The position numbers and the translations under genes were made by a program. From Psilocybe azurescens (taxonomy: Eukaryota > Basidiomycota > Agaricomycetes > Agaricales > Agrocybaceae), in the NCBI GenBank assembly GCA_023853785.1, contig JAJIRX010000938.1, positions 1 through 33,708 of the forward strand: 33,708 nt of DNA. The letters run 5' to 3'. Shown here piece by piece: positions 20,588 through 29,482 of the stretch. Numbering within the stretch: position 1 is the first letter of the stretch; each line of letters opens with the position of its first letter. The notes under the pieces were generated by a model. It saw nothing but the letters and a program-made list of their open reading frames with translations. It was not told the DNA's origin and did no database searches.

Positions 20588-20744
20588 CCCGTGATACCTT
20601 TAATCCCTCAATCTCAAGGCCAAACAGCGCACAGATAATGTCAAAGAGGCAACCATGGCTTCACTCTCATCGTTGTTCAATGAGACAATGAGAAAAGTAA
20701 GGAGCCCAAGGGTACTGCGAGGCATGATTGCCTATGGGATCACT

Positions 20745-21190
20745 ATTTTATTTTTTGTTTTTATTTTTTTCTTGTTGATTTATGTCTATTGGGGCTTGGC
20801 CCCATGCAGACCTAACTAACTATTGCAAACATGATAACGATAAACTTTGTATTGCTCCTTTCCCATGAGCCCCATATGCACCGCTGAGGTATGAATATAG
20901 AGTCAGACTACATCAATCCCCTCCCAATCAGCCCAACACAGACACATTGTTTCCCGGGCACTCATATCTTGTTGGGTGGGTTATTTTGGTTGCTCTTTTT
21001 CATTTTGTTGTTGTCTGGTGTGTGTTCTTTCTGCTGAGCACCCTGTCGATGTGGATCAGTGAGTGCGTTTGGGGTCTGTTACTCGGTTTGCAGGGGTTTG
21101 TGTTCAGATGGTGTTTCTGGAGCCCTATGAGTCAAGGGCTTGGTGTGGTTGGGGGAGGTTGTCAGGGTGCACATACCGATGTTACACTGT
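20745..21190 (-). mobile_element. Possible 5'-truncated LINE 3' end (A-rich tail)
   Basis: Read on the minus strand, the sequence ends ATAAATCAACAAGAAAAAAA and a further A-rich run exactly where the duplicated block stops (20744/20745). Before it comes a GGGGCCAAGCCCC hairpin (20793-20805). A similar GGGGC..GCCCC element sits before the A-rich end of the LINE at 29034. That suggests a truncated non-LTR insertion, but no coding part is recognisable and I did not find its other end. The limit at 21190 is a guess. Confidence 0.3.
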
Positions 21191-21697
21191 AGTATATTAT
21201 ATGATACAAAGTGCAGTTACAGTGTAGCATTTGATATAGATTCAATGGTTCCTCTGAACTGCCCAATGTACCCTACCTTTAAATGCCAATCCACACTGTA
21301 CCATATTGTATGGGCCAGTGAACAGGGCAATCCAACTGTATGATGGGTATGTACCCCATATATCCATCACATTAGGGATTATTCTGGCTGGGATGTGATT
21401 TGCACATTCCCCAGTGAAAGGGTGTAAACCATTCAGAGCTTATAATCCATAGTGAGACACAGAGGCCCTTATTTTTGTGATTGTTATCTGTAATAAACTA
21501 GTACATTATACTAGTGAAGGGTAGGAGACACGCCAGGCTATTAGGCTTTGAGGCTTCACTTCCTAGTGGGTCAATGAGCATAGTAGACCTTACAAACTAA
21601 CTAAGGTGTAGTGTGGCCTATTAATCAGCGCTACAAATCAAAGACTACCTTTAGTTACCTACACAGCTATCAAAGCAACCCTAACTGAGTGCCCAAG

Positions 21698-23118
21698 GCG
21701 ATCACCCATACCATTGATCATGCTATTAGTCCCATGCAAGGAAGAACTCCTAAAGAAATGACCTTGGCTCTTACAAGGGGTAACACCCATCAGTCTCTTA
21801 ACAAGTGATCGCCAAGTGATGCAAACATTATTAATTAGCAAAAGCAATCACCGTGTCCAGGCTTCACAAAGGCTGTTCACTAAATTAGGCGATCAATCGC
21901 TCAGGGATCAGACATCATTGTGCCACACGGGTGATTGCCCCATGGGCTGAATGTATTGGCAATTGAAATCTTGTGTACAACTCAGCATATGGCAGTCTAC
22001 TAGACCCGACTATAAAAACTTGTAATTTGTAATGCAGCCAACGTGAGTGAGGGATCGCCCAGCCAGTGATTGCCACACAATACTAGAGGTAACTTGCCTC
22101 ATGATAAGAGCACTCGCTGTTCCAGGAGGTCCTAAACCAATAGCAACTGTGCTTGGGAACCTTGGTAGGGTTTCCTAGGAAATATACCCCTAAACAATCT
22201 AGTCCCAACATATCTTAGCCACAAGCCATCTGATAAAATAAGTTGGGTGATCGCTACCCAAGAAGGCACTGCTGCATGGTCAACAATGTTATCTTCAAAT
22301 AAGCACCAAAGCCCAGGCAAACTAGTACTTTCCACTATTATAATTGGTGCAGCAAAGACTAGGCAACACATGGTCCATTTCCTTCCTTTTCTCTTAGTCT
22401 TTTCAATTATCACAAGCCAAAGCATTTATTTAGTCTATAAAAATGGCCCTGTGTCTTAGAATAGGAACCAAGTAATCCACACCCCAGATTTGATATTAGA
22501 ATTTACTCTGAATAAGAATTCCAGTATTAATACTTTGAGGACTAGTGATTTGTGTGATAAGAGATCAAACACTACAGTTCACCTTAAGCAATTAGGCACT
22601 ACCTGGTTTCATGAGCAATCACCATTGTTATATTCAACGTCAGGTCTATTAGACTTGATAAGCAGGCTTTTATAGGTCATCCATGGACTGCCCTGGGGAT
22701 TGTTAAGTACAGGTTGGAACCCTATCGGCTAGCAGTTGCTCATAGTAACTAGGGACGACTGTCAGAGAACTCCAACTGTTCAGGATGTTGCCTATAGTAA
22801 GACTGCCCTGGGGATTGTTAAGTATGGGTGGGAACCCTATAAAGGCTAGTGATCGCTCATAGTAACTAGGGACGACTGTCAGAGAAATCTGACTGTTTCA
22901 GGATGTTGCCTATAGTAAACTAAGGACTGTGGACTAGTGTGCCCAGTTGCTTATAGGAACTAAGGATCTACTACATGTTAATACAGGTGATTGCTTATAG
23001 TGTTTGATAAAGTTTGAGTGTGGGTTTTATAAAGAGATTTGTTAGGTGTCCTGTGTACACTCACCCCCAAAAGCGATCCCCTTGGTATTGGTGATCACCT
23101 TCACATAGAGAGATCACC
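21698..23118. repeat. Cluster of a GTGATCGCC-like word on both strands
   Basis: Variants of GTGATCGCC/GGCGATCAC occur about fourteen times in 1.4 kb: for example 21698, 21805, 21844, 21888, 21931, 22051, 22066, 22246, 22615, 22849, 22986, 23073, 23090 and 23110. Several differ only by C-to-T or G-to-A at the internal CpG (GTGATTGCC, GCAATCACC). The surrounding 20588-22685 and 22919-24120 have no convincing gene. Confidence 0.6.
22686..22918 (+). repeat. Tandem duplication of a 115/118-bp unit
   Basis: Unit 1 (22686-22800) and unit 2 (22801-22918) both start GACTGCCCTGGGGATTGTTA and end GATGTTGCCTATAGTAA, with scattered substitutions and a few small indels. No open frame spans them. Confidence 0.9.
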
Positions 23119-24120
23119 CTTGCTATTTCAGTGCCTTGTGTGTACTCGCCTGTTTAAGAGAGATCTCTAGCTACTAGTGATCATCCAAGAGCAATCGTCT
23201 AAAACACTGTACTCTGCTAAACTAGTTATTGTAATAAGCCTTTGAAGCTTACCCTCCCAGATCAAACTGATCAATATAAATATTTGATTGGGTGTTGTGT
23301 ATTGGGCAATTACAGAGGCACCCCGCACTAAACATCTCACCAGGTCGGGTCAGGACCAGGTTGGATGCTGGTTTTCTGAGTTTGTTTTGCATATTCCTGT
23401 TTATGGGCTGGATTGCACTAAATTTTCAGTATGCGTGGAAATATACCTCTTCTGTCTCTCATCTGGTCAAAAGTTCAAACCATGGGTCTAGCAAAAAAGC
23501 CTTCTGCAACCCATGTCCAACCCCTGCCCAGACCTGAGCAAACATTAGTTGTAAGTAGTGGTACCACTGTGAACCAATGTATTTTGCCATACAGTGATGG
23601 GTATCATAAACCTTGTGTGGAGTCAGACTTAGTCAGTGTAAATGAATTATCTGATCTGTATCTGACCTGTGTCCAACCTGAAATGTATACATTTTGTGTC
23701 TGCAACACCTGAGAATGATGTTACATACTTGGTAGGAATTCACAGTGATAACCACTGCTGTAAAACCAATATCAACGTATCCGGGATGGCATACAGGGCA
23801 GATACAGCGTTCACATCCTGCATATTTCAATACACATTTTTGTTTAGGCAAGCACCCTAAGCTCCTTTCAACGCAAAGTGATGTGGGAACAGTTTATCCA
23901 AAGCATTCTAAAGCAACCCAAACATTATCTAAAGGCCTCCCAAAGACTTCTCATAGACATCTAAAGCTACTTAAGGCATTTCTGACATACACTGAGATGT
24001 CTTTTATTTTGCTTCAGGCTCACTTGAGACACAGCATGGTAATGGCATCTGCGAATTCAAGTATAGTGAAATGTATATATAATTCAAGCAAGCCCTCTAC
24101 TAGAGTGATATGCTAGTTGA

Positions 24121-26460
24121 TTAGACAATCACAGACAGGGAAGAGAATATATAAAAATAATGTATAATAGAATAGATAGAATGTGGGATAGTCCATCATC
24201 ATAATTTAAGATACTGTAGCTAATGTTGGCATTAGGCCATTGGATGGGCACAGCAGGTTGAGGAAGGGAGAGGGCAAGTGGTGCATATATGTCAGGACCA
24301 GAGATGGTTGTCTATTACATGAGTTTTAGTGAGCAAAAAGTGGGGAAAGGATAATTAACACATACCTGTTGGAATTTAGGACCCTCATTCATTACTCTGA
24401 AAGGTGAGATGGTGGGATGAGGGCCACCAAATGTAAACACAGGGAAGCGGAGGGTGAGCCACTGGATGGCCAAATGAACATGGCAAATGATACATCACCG
24501 ATGCCAGTGCCAGGGCCATAAACAGTCCTATGCAATCTGTTATGCATGTTGTAGTTAGTAAAAAGAAGGAAGAGGGACTGTGGTATACCCACTTTCAGGA
24601 TTTAGCATTTCTATTCATAATGGTGAAAGACAGAACAGTGGCAGTGATTGTGAGTGTAGGGTAGTGGGCATTGGGCACACCAGATGACAAAGACAATGGG
24701 ACTGTGAGCCATCCTCTGTGGTCTGTTGAAAGTATAGTTGTTAGCAAAAAGAAAAAGGCAAGGGATGGACAGAACATATCTGTGCAGATGGGCGGCATGG
24801 TGTTTGATGTGAGCTAGTCACATACTCAGTTGCCACTGCATGTGGAACAAGGATGTGGCATAGTACACTGGAGGTCTTGGTTATGGATTAGCAATAGAGG
24901 GTGGTGGAGAGGGTAATTGTAGTACTTACTGAGGTACTGCCATTATTACACTACATCAGCACCATTTCCAGTTCTTGTTACTGTCAGGTGGTGTCAGCTT
25001 TACTATAGAAATGGGAATGTCAGTACTTTGTTGGAAAAATCCAAATTAGCATATCAGGGCTTGGGACTGGTGATGGTCTCATAAGAGCTGATCTGTTTCT
25101 GTGGATAGGCTTATCAGCATATTATCAGGTCATGTAAGCACTTGTGTGTATGATAAGTACTGGATATCTTCTGCAGGCAAGCATTTCAGCCTGTGTAACC
25201 CAACACCAATCTCAGGTACTCATTATAAGCACTGTTCAACCCTCAGCTGGAAGTGAATATCACCCCTGCCAATTTAATTTAAGGACTGACATCCACATAA
25301 AAACCATTCTTACCACCTGGCATTGGATTAAAAAAGGACATAGGAGAGCTCCCTGGATAATATAGTCCATCAAAACAAATGAAGAGCCCTTGGCTTTGGC
25401 ATAAATTTGACGGTTATTCCACATTGTATATGGTTTCCATTTGTTTTGGGTGAAAGCATGAACTAATGCCAAGTCAATGACCATTGCTCCACTTACCCCA
25501 CATACTCATTCATGGGCTTGGAGGAGTGGACGTCACACTCCACTCCTGACTCCACTGTGTAGACCCCTGCAAAATATATAAAGAGCAGAGTCAGTGGACG
25601 ATTGATTCAAATGCAAAGTAATAACCCCCACCATTCCTCTATTCTGCAACCAACCCTCACAACCTCAGAATGATTTTGATGACATTTCCTACTTCCTGCC
25701 CATCAGAGAACAAAGAGCTCACCTCAGAACAATTCTGAAGAACTTGAACTTTTAGACTTCCAGCCTATCAGAGAAAGAAAGAGCCAAGCAGGCATTGGAT
25801 GATCTTCTCCATGAAATCCAACAAAGGTCTTGAGCACTAAGCCTGTACCTTTAAATACCAATTATGTCAATACTGGATTGTGACTTGTCTACATTATTTA
25901 TGCAACCAAGGAATGTATAATCCTGTATCAGCCTGATAATTCATCAATTTAGTCTCAGACAGCTGAGCAATGCCAACGTGGAAATATCTGAGATAAAGCC
26001 AAAGTGATAATTATCCCTGTATGTGCTCATTGTTCTTGTCAGCAATGATCATTCTTGCAGTGGTTATCATCCCTGTCAGTAACGACCATCTGCATCATAA
26101 ATGACCATCCTTGTCAATGGTGAACATTATTGCCATTCAGGTAATACAATATGGGGTTTTTTGAAACATATATTCCAGCTGGAAAGCTGACTGACTAATA
26201 TGTGTTGATGTGCACATATTTGCCTATATCTGCCAATCTCAATTTTTCTGACATTAGTATTAGTGCAGTGAGTGTGGGGCAGTGAAATGGCATCAACAAC
26301 ATTGGGCATCATTGACAATTATGAGGGCAAGGGAATGGTGGTGGCAGTGGTGGTGGTGAACCAAGAACAAAGTTGTACTTCACAAATCGCTAGGCAACAG
26401 CATAGGTATTCCCATATATATCAGTCCATTTATCCATACTCAACCTGTGCAATACCATGT
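24121..26460. other. CpG-depleted non-coding stretch
   Basis: By eye I count about ten CpG in 2340 bases, although the GC content is moderate (around 40 %). Neighbouring genes such as NmrA copy 2 are full of CpG. TG and CA are very frequent. All open frames are short and unconvincing. The composition is what long-term methylation and deamination of a repeat would leave. Confidence 0.7.
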
Positions 26461-26711
26461 CCATGAATCGCGCATTTTTGCCCATCAAAAAGAGTCTAAA
26501 AACAGCCAAATCAGTCCAGAAATGACTGAGATATAGCCTATTTTAATGCATTGCATATGTGCAATTGGCCATAATTCACTCAGTTTTGGCTCAAAATTAT
26601 GCTTTTGGACTTGTTTTGAAGGTGACAGGTAGGGTAATTTTTATCCGTAATTGTATCCGCACTATAACCGGCTATTAACCCGTACAAAATACCCGAACCC
26701 GTGCTGTTGCC
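26410..26711 (+). repeat. Direct repeat, copy A (about 300 bp)
   Basis: Matches 27958-28260 along its length. Shared words include CAGAAATGACTGAGATAT, ATTTTTATCCGTAATTGTATCC and the closing AATACCCGAACC. It may be a dispersed repeat family or the paired ends of a small element. I see no TG..CA ends or target duplication. Confidence 0.75.
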
Positions 26712-27957
26712 TACAAATCACAGAAGTTCAACTTCCTATCACATGATGCATGGGAGAATTTACCAAAACTGATATGAAGGGTGATGTGACCAAATCTACG
26801 AGACACGTCTTGTAGATTTGGTCATGTCCCTTTAGGAAATATTGTCACAACCAAAATGCATCCCATCTTGTTTAAGTTGTACTAAAGGCAGGGTGAATTA
26901 TAGCAACAGTGCTTGGTGAGAAGAATGTGGTAGCACATATCTTTCAGTTTATCCAAGCACTAAACAGGGATGTGAGAATGTGGTGGGTGGTGGAGTGTTG
27001 AAAGGAGTTCACTTCACCGGGAATGGCATCAGTAAACAAAAGCACAAATGGAGAATGTCATGTGATTTACATTATTTATTTGTTTTCAAGGGCAACAGCA
27101 TGTGTATTCCTGTGCATTGATGAGCGTCGCTGCTCGCTGCCCATGGAAAACACCAAAATTCGCTGACACGGGCCGGCCGGCGCTGCCACGATTCCCATTT
27201 CGAATACGGGATACCCAAAAACATGCAACATAGAAACGAACATTTGTGCACTAAAACCCAATCCCTTCCTCCTTGCTTCCAATGCAACGCCGCACTCCAT
27301 AACACCGACAAAATACGTCTCATCAACTTCGCAAATCGCATACCATACGACTCAATATGAGAGTGGCTCCGAAACTGTGGTATCATTTCCCTGAACAGCA
27401 CCTACAAGACGATTCCTGATGATTCATTATCCTGGACCTCAAAAACAACGATCTGCGAGGTTTATATCATTGGCTGGTGTGGGTTTCCCCCTTCTTTCTT
27501 AGTTTCTTACAATATTTCTACTGCGCTTCGCATTTTTTCTCTCCCTCTTCTTTTTGCTTGCCGATATTGGACAATTTCTTGGTCATTTCAGACATTTTTG
27601 TTGTAGTATAAAAGACATTTGTATTCGACTTGAACAGACCAGAATATAGAGACCATTTTCTCCCCATCTCGCTGCACTTGAAAAGCTAAAATTCTTAGCG
27701 CAGATAGCACCGTCATGTTGCCTTCGTCGTTTGCAACCCCAGTTAAAAATCATCCATTGCTGCCCTCATCGTCTGCAGTCCCATTCATACTTCGTACTTC
27801 GCCTTTCAACCCTTAGTTCCCTCTCAAGGAGCTACACTCCGAAGGTGACCCTCTTCGTTGGACAGCCTGAACCCCATTCGCAACCTTGGAGCCGCGCATT
27901 GCGACATCCTGTGTCTTCTTTTTCTTTTGTTTGTTCTGCACGGCATAGCATGTCGTA
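26712..27957. other. Interval between the direct repeats, no gene identified
   Basis: Composition changes here to CpG-containing sequence. TATAAAAG at 27607-27614 follows a pyrimidine-rich tract (27480-27600), a promoter-like arrangement, but no convincing coding region follows; the short frames to 27958 resemble nothing I know. Confidence 0.3.
26787..26824. repeat. Short perfect inverted repeat (13-bp arms)
   Basis: TGACCAAATCTAC at 26787-26799 faces GTAGATTTGGTCA at 26812-26824 across a 12-base loop. It could be a hairpin or a small element's terminus; no role is evident. Confidence 0.6.
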
Positions 27958-28260
27958 GGCCCATCAGCATATTGGCCCTATTATCCATATCCAACCCATA
28001 TAGTACCATACTCGTAATCTGTGCATGTTTACTGATCAAATAGAGTTCAAAAACAGCCAAATTGGGCCAGAAATGACTGAGATATGGTCTATTTTAATAC
28101 ATTGCACAAAATTAGCTGTAACTTACTCAGTTTTGGTTAAAAAATTACGTTTTTAGGCTCATTTTGAAGGGGACAGATAGAAAATTTTTATCCGTAATTG
28201 TATCCATGCGATATATGGCTATTAACCCATATAGAATACCCGAACCTGTGCCATTGTCTA
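27958..28260 (+). repeat. Direct repeat, copy B (about 300 bp)
   Basis: Partner of 26410-26711 in the same orientation. Its beginning (ATTATCCATATCCAACCC) also has a weak inverted counterpart near 28445-28490 (GGTATGCACAGGTAATGG), so this copy might be the left part of an inverted-repeat element. 28261-28548 otherwise shows nothing. Confidence 0.7.
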
Positions 28261-28548
28261 GGTTCAAATTGACTTTATCTTTTGCATGTCTTTTCTTACC
28301 ATGCAGCTATTGTTTTCCTGCAATCACCAGGCCCTATTCCCCCTGTCTCATTCCATTATTTTTAAATATCATGTTGTAGATGTAGTTTATTAAATTAGCT
28401 GTGTACTTATCTAAGGAATGACATGGGTTTTTGAGCCTGTGCGGTTTATGGGTAAAGGTATGCACAGGTAATGGTATGGGTAACAATTTCCATATGCGTG
28501 AGATTTCAAACGAGCCATAGAATGTCCCAACACTGCTGGCGCTGACCA

Positions 28549-29033
28549 GTGTAAGTAAAACTTACAGCAAATTAAATACAGAACTTATGTAAGAATTGCT
28601 GTAAGTATGACATACAGCACTTCTGTTTGAAAATAATACAGATAACAAACAGATATTCTGTTTGGTGGCTGTAAGTTAAACAAACAGTATTTCTGTTTCT
28701 AAGCTGTAAGTCAATAATACACCTGAATAAAGAGAATTTCTATTCTTTGTCTGTTTGTTAAATATACAGAATAGCTGTATGTAATTGCTATATGTAAAAC
28801 ATACAGATATTGTGTATGTAATCACTGTATGTTATACAAACATGAGTTCTGTAAAGAAAACTTACAGTCAAAGTACAGAATTTATGTATATAATTGCTGT
28901 ATGTAAAACTTACACCAAAATATACCTGAGCAAGTCGAATATTGTATATTTCAGTGTAAGTTTTACATACAGCAATTATATACATAAATTCTGTACTTTG
29001 ACTGTAAGTTTTCTTTACAGAACTCATGTTTGT
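28549..29033. repeat. Palindromic block rich in CTGTAAGT/ACTTACAG words
   Basis: Forward and inverted copies of CTGTAAGT, CTGTATGT and CTGTTTGT alternate through the block, for example TAAGTAAAACTTA near 28553 and the paired GCTGTAAGT words near 28612, 28674 and 28703. The right part is the large hairpin at 28836-29033. Mirror-image open frames on the two strands (both containing SSVKKTYSQSTEF) are a by-product of the symmetry, not genes. It is probably a foldback or MITE-type element, with no transposase. Confidence 0.75.
28836..29033. repeat. Perfect 80-bp inverted repeat forming a long hairpin
   Basis: The left arm 28836-28915 (starting ACAAACATGAGTTCTG) is the exact reverse complement of 28954-29033. 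With two mismatches the arms extend inward ten more bases, leaving an 18-base loop at 28926-28943. The right arm ends exactly where the A-rich tail of the LINE begins. Confidence 0.95.
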
Positions 29034-29482
29034 TTTTTATGTTATTTTATAGCCTCAGAGGGGCAGCCCCTTCCTTGGCTTTGTAGCTAATAGTACATTA
29101 TTGTGTATTACTTTAGGTTATATGTTTTGTTTGTCATCGGCAGTCCTCTGCACCCCAGAGGGCCCTCACGTCCCCCCTGCTGGGCCCGACAGTTCCGCTG
29201 TCATTTGGGGCTCGCCTCGGAATTCAATATGTTTATTTACCATGGTGGGAGTCCTTCAACTCGCGAGGTTGTCTCTGAGATTGCCCGTCCAGTTTCCTGG
29301 AAGGCACGTATGACCTTGTCAGTCGCCGATCTTTGTTCGTGGTTGTGCGCCATGCGGCAGTTCCCTGGTATCTAGAAGGTATTTGACGTATTGGGAGTAT
29401 TCTTTGTTTGTATCCGGGGTGGTCGAGTAGTGGGTCTTGAGCGGGCGGGCGGGAGAGTGTGGTTCAAGTCCAGTTGAGGTTT

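Larger units (their letters stand above)
12809..20744. repeat. Segmental duplication, block 3 (interrupted by a retrotransposon)
   Basis: Matches 7570-10108 from CAATTTTCTT (12809) to GGGATCACT (20744) once the insert 14774-20587 and one CCCGT are removed. At 20745 the match ends abruptly at an AT-rich tract. 12809-12905 is the tail of the F-box-like gene (DFALPYFPSHCETQSSSVR), with nothing of that gene before it. 14060-14773 is the upstream flank of NmrA copy 3 and holds no gene. Confidence 0.85.

Noticed and set aside
20947..21192. Open frame with apparent hydrophobic segments (Val/Phe/Leu rich)
   Set aside because: Hydrophobicity follows from GT-rich composition; no homologous family or gene structure is seen.
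21698..23118. CRISPR-like array or regular satellite
   Set aside because: The words are short, irregularly spaced and on both strands, without repeat-spacer structure; the window is eukaryotic.
28785..29090. Long open frames on both strands with nearly the same protein
   Set aside because: They are mirror images caused by the inverted repeat; no domain and no start or promoter support.
29416..29480. tRNA-like string (GGTGGTCGAGTAGTGGG ... GGTTCAAGTCC), resembling Pol III A and B boxes
   Set aside because: Only about three base pairs of the T stem form and no acceptor stem is visible; it lies in the LINE 3' UTR on the opposite strand, so chance resemblance is likelier.
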